NCBI GenBank assembly: GCA_902795275.1
Contig: CADBKQ010000025.1
Location: forward strand, 1 to 37,734
Length of the DNA: 37,734 nt
Origin: an uncultured Eubacteriales bacterium
GTDB lineage: Bacteria; Bacillota; Clostridia; Christensenellales; Aristaeellaceae
Reading direction: 5' to 3'
Shown here one piece after another: positions 24,154-32,254 of the stretch. Made by a program: the position numbers and the translations under genes. Under the pieces are notes generated by a model, which had not been told where the DNA came from, ran no database searches, and saw only the letters and a list, made by a program, of their open reading frames with translations. How positions within the stretch are numbered: position 1 is the stretch's first letter; each line of letters begins with the position of its first letter.

Positions 24154-24948
24154 ATGATCTTCGAGCAGTGGTGGGAGGCCATCCAGCCCGCCTTGCAGAG
24201 CAACACGCTGAATTTCTGGCAAACCATTTACAAAGAAATTTATCTGAACGTGATCAAGGAGGGTCGGTGGCTCAACTACCTGCAAGGGTTGGGCAAGACC
24301 CTGGAGGTGTCCGTTTTCGCCATTTTAGTGGGCCTGTTCCTGGGCACCATTCTGGCCATCCTGCGCCTGCCGGAAATCAAGGACATGAACGCCCGGGGCA
24401 AGGGAGGCCTCAAGCAGGTTGGCGCGGCCATCGTGCGCTTCCTGTCCAAAATCGCCGGGGGCTACATCAACCTGATGCGCGGCACGCCGCTGCTTTTGCA
24501 GGTATTGCTGATCAACTTCGGCGTGTTCGGCTCCATCCGCATTGAGAAAATCATCATCGGCGTGATCGCCTGCGGCCTGAACAGCGCGGCTTACGTGGCG
24601 GAAATCGTGCGCGGCGGCATCATGAGCGTGGAAAAGGGCCAGACCGAAGCGGGCCGTTCCCTGGGCCTGTCGGGCTTCCAGACGATGATGTACATCGTGC
24701 TGCCCCAGGCGGCGAAATCCGCCCTGCCCGCCATGTGCAACGAGTTCATTTCCCTGATCAAGGAAACCTCCGTGCTCTCCTACATCGCCCTGACCGAGCT
24801 GACCAAGGCGGGCGACTACATCCGCTCCCGCACCTTCTCGGCCTTCACGCCCTACATTGTGTCCGGCCTCCTGTACCTGATCGTCACCCTGACGCTCACG
24901 ACGCTCATCGGCAAGCTGGAAAGGAGGCTGCGCAACAGTGACCACTGA
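24154..24948 (+). CDS. Polar amino acid ABC transporter permease
   Basis: A 264-residue membrane protein of the HisM/GlnP family. The N-terminal 45 residues are amphipathic, followed by about five membrane helices and the EAA loop [23 protein letters not shown]. The start ATG at 24154 follows AGGAG by 8 nt; an in-frame GTG at 24145 overlaps that site and is unlikely. It overlaps the ATPase gene by 11 nt and acts with the binding protein at 23331 and the ATPase at 24938. Confidence 0.92.
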   Translation: MIFEQWWEAIQPALQSNTLNFWQTIYKEIYLNVIKEGRWLNYLQGLGKTLEVSVFAILVGLFLGTILAILRLPEIKDMNARGKGGLKQVGAAIVRFLSKIAGGYINLMRGTPLLLQVLLINFGVFGSIRIEKIIIGVIACGLNSAAYVAEIVRGGIMSVEKGQTEAGRSLGLSGFQTMMYIVLPQAAKSALPAMCNEFISLIKETSVLSYIALTELTKAGDYIRSRTFSAFTPYIVSGLLYLIVTLTLTTLIGKLERRLRNSDH

Positions 24949-25681
24949 TGTGATTATTTCCGTGAAGGATTTGGAAAAGCATTTCAACGACGGCGAGCTG
25001 AAAGCCCTGCGGGGCGTGAGCGCCGACATCCACAAGGGCGAAGTGGTGGTGGTCATCGGGCCTTCCGGCAGCGGCAAAAGCACCTTCCTGCGCTGCCTGA
25101 ACCTGCTGGAGCTGCCCACGAAAGGCAAAATCACCTTTGAGGGCGTGGACATCACCGATCCCAAGGTGAACATCAACGTTCACCGGCAGAAGATGGGCAT
25201 GGTGTTCCAGCACTTCAACCTGTTCCCCCACATGACGGTGCTGCGCAACATGACCCTGGCCCCCATGAAGCTGCTGAAAAAGAGCAAGAAGGACGCCGAG
25301 GAAAAGGCCATGGGACTGCTCAAGCGCGTGAACCTGGAGAACCGGGCTGACGCCTATCCCAGCCAGCTGTCCGGCGGCCAGAAGCAGCGCATCGCCATCG
25401 TCCGCGCCCTGTGCATGGAACCGGAGGTCATGCTCTTTGACGAGCCCACCTCCGCCCTGGACCCTGAAATGGTGGGCGAAGTGCTGGACGTGATGAAGCG
25501 CCTGGCAAAGGACGGCATGACCATGGTGGTGGTCACCCACGAAATGGGCTTCGCCCGCGAGGTGGCCGACCGCGTGCTGTTCATGGACGAGGGACAGATC
25601 GTGGAGGAAGGCACGCCCGACGAAATTTTCTCCCATCCCCAGCAGCAGCGCACCAAGGATTTCCTGAACAAGGTGTTATAA
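24938..25681 (+). CDS. Polar amino acid ABC transporter, ATP-binding protein
   Basis: A 247-residue GlnQ/HisP-class ATPase. It has Walker [11 protein letters not shown]-loop VFQHFNLFP, signature LSGGQKQR, Walker [13 protein letters not shown] and H-loop VVTHEMGF. It starts with GTG, with AAAGGAGG 10 nt upstream inside the end of the permease gene. It powers the transporter encoded by the two preceding genes. Confidence 0.94.
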   Translation: MTTDVIISVKDLEKHFNDGELKALRGVSADIHKGEVVVVIGPSGSGKSTFLRCLNLLELPTKGKITFEGVDITDPKVNINVHRQKMGMVFQHFNLFPHMTVLRNMTLAPMKLLKKSKKDAEEKAMGLLKRVNLENRADAYPSQLSGGQKQRIAIVRALCMEPEVMLFDEPTSALDPEMVGEVLDVMKRLAKDGMTMVVVTHEMGFAREVADRVLFMDEGQIVEEGTPDEIFSHPQQQRTKDFLNKVL

Positions 25682-25699
25682 CCCTGATAACAATCCTGT

Positions 25700-26110
25700 T
25701 ATGAAGGGTAACGAAACAGGGGCCTGTGCGGCCCCTGAACCCCGCACCAGGGCGGTGACCGCCCTGGATCCGCAATAGCGGATGTTGCTTGCATTGATGA
25801 TCAAGCATAGTTCCCGCTATTGCGTGGAGGAACGAAGAAGCCAATCTTGACGTCGTGTTGCTTCTGGCCCGGCGGCGGAGCCGCCAGCCCGGATGCAAAG
25901 CATCCGGGAAAGCCAAGGAATAATCCTCAGGAGAAAGTTCACTTTCCCCTGGGGATTTTCCTGGCTTTCTTGGGCCAGAAGCCTTCAAGCTTTTCGTAAC
26001 CCCAGCGCAGCAGGCGAAGGTTGTCGGTTTATTCCAACGGCGTCATTTCGCCAGGTGCGGGTCCAGGGGGATCATCCCCCTGGTGGGGTCTGGGGCGAAA
26101 CCCCAGCGTT
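25700..26110. other. Dense block of nested inverted repeats, possible structured RNA or repeat element
   Basis: There is no credible gene in this 525-bp gap. Perfect stems include 25747-25755/25759-25767, 25772-25781/25814-25823, 26063-26070/26076-26083 and 26090-26095/26101-26106. A branched structure spans 25860-25982. Its 11-bp outer stem (GCTTCTGGCCC with GGGCCAGAAGC) encloses three hairpins: 25871-25885, 25888-25908 and an imperfect long one at 25908-25969. No recognised Rfam-type family comes to mind. Confidence 0.7.
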
Positions 26111-26157
26111 TTCTCCTTGTTTGATTTATACCCGAGTAGCTGATACAAATGGAATAC

Positions 26158-26202
26158 AAAAAACGGCTCCTTCCATGTTTCATGGAACAGAGCCATTTTT
26201 TC
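26158..26202 (-). terminator. Bidirectional terminator after the GGDEF gene
   Basis: A hairpin of ACGGCTCC/TTCCATG against CATGGAA/AGAGCCA with TTT loop, flanked by A6 and T6. It ends transcription of the minus-strand GGDEF gene, and of anything reading rightwards. Confidence 0.8.
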
Positions 26203-26206
26203 TCGT

Positions 26207-27313
26207 TCAACTGCCGGCCTGTTCGGGTGCCTTTATGGGCGGAACGTCTGATGCGCGCCGCCTGCGGTCATGCCCGAACTGCTCGTAATACTTGCGCTTA
26301 TCCTTATACATATATGCTTCGGCTTCCTTGAGCAGGTCATGCATATTCAGCTCGTTCTTTTCCTGCATCGCGCCGCCGACGGACACGCTGTATCCCTTTT
26401 CGTTGATTTCGCGGATGGTCTCGGCAATTCTGCTTCTGATTTCGTCAGGGCTCATATCCGTGCAGAGCGCCACAAACTCGTCGCCGCCGATGCGGTACAC
26501 GTTTTCGTGGCTGAAACGTTCGGACAGAACGCCTGCCACGGTTTGCAGCATTTTGTCGCCCATTTCATGGCCCTGGCCGTCGTTCAGCTCGTGCAGGCCG
26601 TTCACGTCCACATAAATGCAATGCACGTTTTCCTTGCACAGCCGGGGATAATACTCCCGGTTGTTTTCAAAGCAGTTCCGGTTTTTTACCCCGGTGAGCA
26701 GGTCCGTTTCGCTCAGCAGCCGGTTCCGCCGCTTTTGCAGCATTTCCTGAAACCTGACCCGCATCTGGTACACGCTCAGCAGGACGGCGATTGCGCCGAA
26801 GAACAGGCTGTTCCACACGTCCAGCATGGCGATGGAATGCGTTTTGATCTGCATGGAAAGCAGGCAGTACAGCGCGCCCATGGCAACCGTCAGGCCGATC
26901 ATGTAGATGGGCCGATAGATGAAGATGCACGGCATGACGACCAGGATGGCGACGGCGGCGGTTCCCTGCATGTCGCTGTGCATCAGCGAGACCGCGAAGG
27001 AATAGCCGTACATGGACAGGATATAGAGAATCGCCAGCAGCGTGGACAGCTTCGGGTGCTTTTTCATGGTGACTTTCGTGTTCACATAAATCACCACGCT
27101 GATCACGATCATGGACAGGTAGATGGGTTTGTTCATTTCCAGCTGCCCGCCGGCGATGAGGCTGGCCAGCAGGCACAGAATAAACACCACCGCGGTGATC
27201 AGCGCGTAAATGCGCACAAAACGGCCGTTCTCATGCCGCGCCTCGGGCATGAGTTCCCGTATTTCCTCTTTTTCCAAACCAGCGTACAGCAGCGCTTTTT
27301 TGAAAGCCGACAT
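26207..27313 (-). CDS. Membrane diguanylate cyclase (GGDEF)
   Basis: A 368-residue protein. About 30 cytoplasmic residues precede six hydrophobic helices (about 33-185), then a GGDEF domain (about 205-345). The active-site motif is intact, RIGGDEFVAL, with DLLTGVKNRNCF opening the domain, so c-di-GMP synthesis from two GTP is expected. The inhibitory I-site RxxD, which would lie nine residues before GGDEF, reads FSHE and is absent, so product inhibition should be weak. A charged tail follows. No PDE or c-di-GMP riboswitch was seen in the window. Confidence 0.92.
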   Translation of the reverse strand: MSAFKKALLYAGLEKEEIRELMPEARHENGRFVRIYALITAVVFILCLLASLIAGGQLEMNKPIYLSMIVISVVIYVNTKVTMKKHPKLSTLLAILYILSMYGYSFAVSLMHSDMQGTAAVAILVVMPCIFIYRPIYMIGLTVAMGALYCLLSMQIKTHSIAMLDVWNSLFFGAIAVLLSVYQMRVRFQEMLQKRRNRLLSETDLLTGVKNRNCFENNREYYPRLCKENVHCIYVDVNGLHELNDGQGHEMGDKMLQTVAGVLSERFSHENVYRIGGDEFVALCTDMSPDEIRSRIAETIREINEKGYSVSVGGAMQEKNELNMHDLLKEAEAYMYKDKRKYYEQFGHDRRRRASDVPPIKAPEQAGS

Positions 27314-27533
27314 GGTTCCTCCCCAATCACCAGCGGGTGAATTTTATTTTTCATGTCCCGATAAGGGCACAGTAGTAGAATCATCTCATGATCCTTGTGT
27401 CAGGATGCGCCGCGTTTTTTTCGCTGCCGGGGCATTCCCGGCGTGACGCCATCTTTTCACAATGAACATTGTATCACAGTTTCGATCACATTTCCACTTG
27501 TCCATTCAATTTTCCGCAGGAAAATGTGCGATA

Positions 27534-27560
27534 GAAAACCCCCGGCAGTATTTGCCGGGG
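27534..27560 (-). terminator. Terminator of sipL
   Basis: An 8-bp stem (27540-27547 with 27553-27560) is followed on the minus strand by GGTTTT. The rest of the gap 27314-27592 holds no recognisable gene; a TACAAT-like box near 27470 may belong to the GGDEF promoter. Confidence 0.7.
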
Positions 27561-27592
27561 CGCAATAAACCGGAAGAAGCGCCGCGCGAAAG

Positions 27593-29128
27593 TCATCGTT
27601 TATACGCGATGACCGGCGTGCCCGCGGCGGGGGAATCAGGCAGGCCGGGGTTCAGGCGGGTAATGTCGTCCAACGGAACGCGATAGCGCTTTGCCAAATC
27701 CCACACGGTTTCACCGGGCTGCAAGTAATACAGAATAATTCCCTTTCCGACCTCCGGGGCGGGCGCGGCGGCGGCGTCCGCAACCAGCGCGGTTTCGCCT
27801 TTGCGCACTCCGGCGGCATGGAGGCGCAGAATGTATTTCAATTCCGCCCGGTCGCTGGTCACGGCGCTGGGCTCCACCTGGGCGGCGGTGAGGGTCAGAT
27901 CGTCGTCGGGCATCGCCTGGGTGTCAAAGACGGCATGAAACGCCTCCTCCTGCCGCACGGAAACCGGCACGTCGCTGTCGTCCGCCCGATAAATCAGGGT
28001 CATGTCCAGCACGCCGTCCACGGCCAATTTATCCTTCTGCCGCTCGGCACTGACCAGGACAGGCTGCACGAAGGCCAGCAACGGCGTTTTCATCCGCGGC
28101 GAATCCTCGGGCAGGGTCATTACGGTGCGCGCGCTTTCGGCGGCCGTTTCATTCACCGTCCCGCTGCGGAAAACCACCTGCCGCGTCTGCAATTCCAGCG
28201 CGTCGCCGTCGGTGGTGAAGGCGTCCCGCATGGCGCTGATTTCCCGATCCTCCACCGCGCGGATGGCAGTGATCAGCTGAATCTCCGCCCGCATCAGCCG
28301 CCCGCCGTCCTCGGTTTCCTGGCTGAGCACCGCCACGTCCTTTACCGCGGTCTGGGCGGCCAGCGCCGTTCCCAGCGCCCCGGACAGCGTCACCTGCTGC
28401 TCATAGGGCATGGTGTGGCGGGTGTACACCAGCGGGCGGCCCGGCAGGTCCGCGGTATGGTAAGCGTCGATGGTGACGGTGCCGGTGACGGTCGCTTTGC
28501 CGTCCGCTCCGCCCAGAATATCCTCCACCTGCGCCTCGGCGGAGGCGAACAGGGTGTCCGTGATTTTCAGCACATCGGACAGCTCAAATTCCTCCCGGAA
28601 CAGGTTTTGCGCTTCTCCTTCGCCCACCGTACACTGCATGGCGATCGTCTGGCTGATTTTCTGGATTTCCGGCGTTTCGGCCACGTCCCGGATAAAGGAC
28701 ACCGTGCGGGGCAGGCTGGCTTCCGCGGTCAGGTTCAGGATCGCCTGCAAGAGCAGCCGCCCGTTGAACGCCTTGGCGGACACATGCTGCACCGTAGCCC
28801 TGGGCTGCAAACGCACCGCGGCCAGCTGCCCATAATCCTCTTTCAGCGGCAGCGCCTGGGAGAAGTCCGCCGACGCTTCCAGCGCCCGGACATTGGACAA
28901 ATCGCCCTGCCCATAGAGCACATGAAACGTCACCCGGCCATCCGCCGTGGCCCGGCTGCCGGTTAGCTCGCCGCCGTTGACCGACGCCGTGGCGTCGGCA
29001 TAATACACCCGCGCTTCCTCCCGCAAGCCGCCCGGCAACGCCACTTCCGTTTCCACGGAGACCTGGGTGGGCTTGGCAGCGATGATCTGCTCTGTTTCCA
29101 TATTTTCACGAATCCAATCAAATTCCAT
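27593..29128 (-). CDS. sipL: SipL-like spore coat morphogenesis protein (SPOCS domains + LysM)
   Basis: A 511-residue protein. Repeated DUF3794/SPOCS modules (about residues 30-140, 160-280 and 310-430) have a beta-rich pattern with polar Gln/Thr repeats. A C-terminal LysM follows (about 455-505, YYLQPGETVWDLAKRYRVPLDDITRLNPGLP). This architecture and length match SipL of Clostridioides difficile, which binds SpoIVA through its LysM and is needed for coat assembly around the forespore. It implies the host forms endospores. The start at 29128 follows AGGAGGGAC; the frame runs open to 29365 but the upstream part is low-complexity. It is transcribed alone and ends in a terminator. Confidence 0.85.
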   Translation of the reverse strand: MEFDWIRENMETEQIIAAKPTQVSVETEVALPGGLREEARVYYADATASVNGGELTGSRATADGRVTFHVLYGQGDLSNVRALEASADFSQALPLKEDYGQLAAVRLQPRATVQHVSAKAFNGRLLLQAILNLTAEASLPRTVSFIRDVAETPEIQKISQTIAMQCTVGEGEAQNLFREEFELSDVLKITDTLFASAEAQVEDILGGADGKATVTGTVTIDAYHTADLPGRPLVYTRHTMPYEQQVTLSGALGTALAAQTAVKDVAVLSQETEDGGRLMRAEIQLITAIRAVEDREISAMRDAFTTDGDALELQTRQVVFRSGTVNETAAESARTVMTLPEDSPRMKTPLLAFVQPVLVSAERQKDKLAVDGVLDMTLIYRADDSDVPVSVRQEEAFHAVFDTQAMPDDDLTLTAAQVEPSAVTSDRAELKYILRLHAAGVRKGETALVADAAAAPAPEVGKGIILYYLQPGETVWDLAKRYRVPLDDITRLNPGLPDSPAAGTPVIAYKR

Positions 29129-29266
29129 GTTCGTCCCTCCTATCGCTTCTGCATCATGGGTATGCGGGGCGATGCGGAAGTAGAACGCGAAAGCGCCATA
29201 CCCAAAGAAAAAGCAGACGGACTTCTTTCGTCGTCCATCTTCTTTTTTGTCCGCCCCCGCGTCCCG

Positions 29267-29302
29267 CTCTCCCCCATCTGCCTGGGAAGGCAGCGGAGGG
29301 AG
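29267..29302 (-). repeat. Hairpin in the 3' flank of the LPATG remnant
   Basis: CTCTCCCCCATCTGCC pairs imperfectly with GGCAGCGGAGGGAG. The right arm and the following bases (GGCAGCGGAGGGAGAAGCGG) recur almost unchanged at 33624-33643 behind the second LPATG gene. Confidence 0.6.
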
Positions 29303-29325
29303 AAGCGGAAGGGAGGAAGGGTTGG

Positions 29326-29589
29326 TTAGTTCTGTTCGCGCTTTCTGCGGCTGAAGATCAGCCACAGGGCTGCGCCGAGGGTGAGGGTCAGGCCGGTGAC
29401 GGTGTAGACCAGCGTGCCGGGGCCGCCGGTTGCGGGCAGTTCCACGCCGGGGTTGTTGCCGACAACAAACGTTTTGTCTGTTGAATTGTACTCAATCATA
29501 GACTGAGAATTGAGAGGCTTCACTAGAAAATGTGGGTAGATTGTCGAGGACAAACTTATGATTTGCACGGGTTTACATGGAGCAGACAT
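29326..29589 (-). pseudogene. C-terminal remnant of an LPXTG-anchored surface protein
   Basis: The last 45 or so residues are a sortase sorting signal: VELPATGGPGT, a hydrophobic helix, then SRRKREQN. LPATG is cut by sortase to join the protein to peptidoglycan. The frame continues upstream only for about 40 unrelated residues that run into the left arm of the palindromic element at 29516-29740; there is no export signal and no adhesin domain. The gene was evidently cut off here. The sorting-signal DNA is nearly the same as in 33667-34146. Confidence 0.75.
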
Positions 29590-29740
29590 ATGTGATAGCC
29601 TGTCTGGCGAGTGGCGGGAATGAATGCTGGCTCGTCAGCTGGCTTACATCACATATGTCAGAGGCTCCATGTCAACCCTGCAAATCCTTTTATTCCCTTA
29701 CTTCTACGGTTTTTGCCACCCACACTTTCTAGGGAAGAGC
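29516..29740. mobile_element. Palindromic MITE-like element at the truncated LPATG gene
   Basis: The two halves of this roughly 225-bp stretch are imperfect reverse complements. The outer ends CTAGAAAATGTGGGT (left) and the reverse complement of ACCCACACTTTCTAG (right) differ by one base. The inner arms share TACATGGAGC and ACATATGTGAT. The centre is around 29620. It has no gene of its own and ends just before the terminator of the Rpn gene. Confidence 0.7.
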
Positions 29741-29741
29741 C

Positions 29742-29826
29742 AAAAAAAATATCCCCTGTCACCTTTCAACTTACATGCTTCCCCGTTTTTCGGGAGGGCG
29801 GCATGTATGTAGAAAAGCAACAGGGC
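29742..29826 (-). terminator. Long hairpin terminator after the Rpn gene
   Basis: On the minus strand, 15 nt after the stop, GCCCTGTTGCTTTTC begins an arm that pairs with a second arm ending GGTGACAGGG over about 25 bp (20 matches), followed by ATTTTTTTT. The outer stem closely resembles the hairpin at 34309-34392. Confidence 0.8.
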
Positions 29827-29841
29827 AATTCTCGAATAATT

Positions 29842-30747
29842 CTATAAGGTCGCTATCTCGTTTTCACTGAGTCCCGTGATAGAGGAAATAATCGAAACCG
29901 CGATACCGGCATTTTTCATGCCTTTGGCGTTTTCGCGATTCTTTTGTGCTGCACCTTCGGTTCTTCCCTCGGCTCTGCCTTTTTCGGCTGCTTTCTTCTC
30001 CGCCACAGAAATCTTTGTGGCGATATCCCTTCTGCCGTCTTCGATCATCCGGTAACGGCGAATCAGTTCGGGATCGTTGATTGCATAGTTGTACTGCTTC
30101 GCAAAGTTTTTCATCCCTTCACTCATACCAGAAAGCACCTCCATTTCCTCTGGATTCTGGTAGCCTCGGTCAAACATATACAGCCATGAGAAGAATGTAT
30201 CTCCAAGTACCGAATCAAGCGTCTTATGCTCCCGGCGGAATGCCGGAAGCTGGATATGGTACATCTTAAACTTTTCTGTCGCTATCTGCGTCGGATTGTT
30301 CTCGTAGGCAAGCACCACCGGTTCAACGACATGGCTTTCGTCGTCTCTCACATAGAAATCAACCAGGTTAATGACCAGGACCTCCGGCATCTGGTCGTAG
30401 GGCTTCCCCGGCTCAAATTCATCCTCACCCATTCGCCCGCCATAAAAGAATCCACGTTCATTCATGAAGTCTTTTTCAATCTGAACTTCAATATCGAAAA
30501 GGCGGCCTGATTCCGCTTTCACCCTCACGTCGAGACGGCCGTATTTCTGATCTGCGCTTTCACCCATGACAGCATATTCGCTCTTCATGTCGAGAATTTC
30601 CACAATAGGTTCTTCGCCTACATGACTGAGAACAGCGTTCAGGAATTCCAGCATGGCGGGCCCGGCCTTTTTCTCATCCTGAAAAATGCAGGCAAAAACG
30701 ACAGCGTGAAGCGGACTGAGCCGCACGGCCTTCTTTTCCTCTGACAT
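29842..30747 (-). CDS. Rpn-family recombination-promoting nuclease / PD-(D/E)XK transposase-like protein
   Basis: A 301-residue protein of the Rpn/PDDEXK_2 group. The nuclease core has YGRLDVRVKAE followed by FDIEVQIEKD, i.e. Asp and ExQ of the PD-(D/E)XK fold. FYGGRM and VLVINLVDFYV follow, then a helical middle and a Lys/Glu/Ala-rich coiled tail (AEKKAAEKGRAEGRTEG) typical of the family. Rpn proteins cut DNA and promote RecA-independent recombination; the genes are multi-copy and appear mobile, though no transposition mechanism is established. It has its own promoter (30779-30807) and a long hairpin terminator. Base composition is poorer in GC than the core genes. Confidence 0.88.
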   Translation of the reverse strand: MSEEKKAVRLSPLHAVVFACIFQDEKKAGPAMLEFLNAVLSHVGEEPIVEILDMKSEYAVMGESADQKYGRLDVRVKAESGRLFDIEVQIEKDFMNERGFFYGGRMGEDEFEPGKPYDQMPEVLVINLVDFYVRDDESHVVEPVVLAYENNPTQIATEKFKMYHIQLPAFRREHKTLDSVLGDTFFSWLYMFDRGYQNPEEMEVLSGMSEGMKNFAKQYNYAINDPELIRRYRMIEDGRRDIATKISVAEKKAAEKGRAEGRTEGAAQKNRENAKGMKNAGIAVSIISSITGLSENEIATL

Positions 30748-30778
30748 TCAGCCGCCTCCTCTGTACCTCTTCACCCCT

Positions 30779-30807
30779 ATTATACTCGATTTCTGGTGAA
30801 ACATCAA
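30779..30807 (-). promoter_or_regulatory. Sigma-A promoter of the Rpn gene
   Basis: On the minus strand, TTGATG (30802-30807), a 17-bp spacer and TATAAT (30779-30784), about 30 nt before the start. Confidence 0.75.
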
Positions 30808-30821
30808 GCGTCTTGTATGGC

Positions 30822-30841
30822 GTATTTCCTTAAGGAAATAC
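30822..30841. repeat. Perfect 20-bp palindrome upstream of both divergent genes
   Basis: GTATTTCCTT followed directly by AAGGAAATAC is fully self-complementary with no spacer. It lies between the Rpn promoter and the IS5-family transposase gene and may be an operator or part of the IS end. Confidence 0.8.
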
Positions 30842-30883
30842 CGCACAGTGTACAAATAGGCAGAAATGTGGTAGAATAAAGAA

Positions 30884-31924
30884 ATGAATAAGCAGATGAC
30901 GATGTCTGAAATCAGCGACGAGTTGAAACAGACCCAGACCCCGAAGAAAGAATTGCTGGAGCGGATGGAGGAAATCATCCCGTGGGCGGAGTGGGAAAAG
31001 ATCGTACAGCCGTACTATTACAAAGGAGAGCGCGGCAATAAACCCTATCCGTTGGAAAGAATGCTCCGAATCCATGTGGTACAGAATCTATACAATCTGG
31101 CGGACATGGCGATGTGGCACGAGCTGATAGACAGCCGGGCCTTTTCGGAGTTCTGTGGAATTGATTCGAGCAATCAGGTGCCAGACGGAGACACCATCGG
31201 ACGATTCAGAAAGCTGCTGACGGAGAATGGGCTTCAAAAGAAGCTGTTTGATGACGTGATACGGATTCTGGAATCCGAGGGATTGATCCTGCGAAAAGGA
31301 ACGATCGTGGATTCGACGATTATCGCAGCGCCATCGTCCACAAAGAATGAGAAGAAGGAACGCGACCCGGAAGCGCATCAGACCAAGAAGGGCAATACCT
31401 GGCATTTTGGGTATAAAGCCCACATCGGCGTGGATATGGACACCGGCCTTACGCATACCACGGAACCAACCGCCGCCAACGTGTCCGACGTTGCCATGAC
31501 TCCTCAATTGATGAATGGAAACGAGGACGAAGTCTATGGCGACAGCGGCTATACCGGCGCTGAAAAGCGTACCGAAGCCAAAGTCCGCAACAAACAGGGA
31601 AAAAAGATCAAATACAAGATCATGCGCCGTCCTTCCTCTCTGAAAAATCTCAGCAAAAGCGGTCAAAGAAAAGCCAGAAAACGTGAACATCAAAAGTCTT
31701 CCATCCGCTGTAAGGTTGAACATGTCTTTGGCGTCGTGAAAAACCTGTTCAAATGTCGTAAGATACGTTATCGCGGTACCCTACCCAGAAAGATGGAGGC
31801 AATCAGCATGATGATAAACACAATGAAGCTCCCATCATTTCATTTTCGGCACCATCACCGTTGCGCTGATATGCTGCGCTCTATATCTAATGAAAGGCAC
31901 ACCAATTTTATAATCAATATATAA
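30884..31924 (+). pseudogene. IS5-family transposase, 3' end replaced
   Basis: A DDE transposase with an N-terminal DUF772-like domain (YPLERMLRIHVVQNLYNLAD) and catalytic D143 (IVDSTIIAAPSS), D220 (VYGDSGYTGAE) and E279 (CKVEHVFG). Family conservation stops at RKIRYRG (about residue 298, position 31777). The remaining 48 residues are not transposase-like; they read through the 3' part of the opposite-strand gene at 31835-32254. The C-terminal helix normally found after this point is missing, so the copy is probably inactive. No clear terminal inverted repeats were found. All three catalytic residues remain. Confidence 0.8.
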
Positions 31925-32254
31925 ATCCTTCCTGCGCCGGTCGCTTATCCTTGTTGCGTCAAGAAACGGCATGGCGCCCACTGTGAACATGATGCGGCCA
32001 TTGACAGCGGTTAGTTGATTGATATACCGCTGGCTTTCAGCTATGCTGGTGAAGACGAGCAATCCACCCTGATCAAACAAGATGTGGTCGTAGATTTTGT
32101 ACTTTGTGTTTTTCTCCATCGGCTCCATGACCACAATATCATGGTCGCGGAGCAGATCTTTCACAACGACCCAGTCATCTTCCGTCCGGTGATCAAGGGA
32201 GAGCTTGCCTTTTATGATGGAAAGCTCTCTATCTGACAACAAATTCGGCATCAT
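31835..32254 (-). CDS. Protein of unknown function, partner of the alpha-CTD-like gene
   Basis: A 139-residue protein beginning MMPNLLSDRELSIIKGKLSL; not recognised. It looks like a mixed alpha/beta cytoplasmic protein with no membrane helix and no cysteine. The start overlaps the stop of the upstream gene by 4 nt (ATGA), so it should be translated with it. Its last 30 codons overlap the non-homologous tail of the IS5 transposase frame. It may itself be shortened at the 3' end by that insertion. Confidence 0.6.
   Translation of the reverse strand: MMPNLLSDRELSIIKGKLSLDHRTEDDWVVVKDLLRDHDIVVMEPMEKNTKYKIYDHILFDQGGLLVFTSIAESQRYINQLTAVNGRIMFTVGAMPFLDATRISDRRRKDLYIDYKIGVPFIRYRAQHISATVMVPKMK

Noticed and set aside
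27314..27592. Possible c-di-GMP riboswitch upstream of the GGDEF gene
   Set aside because: Checked for the GEMM-type core; no matching bulge or tetraloop receptor pattern was found.
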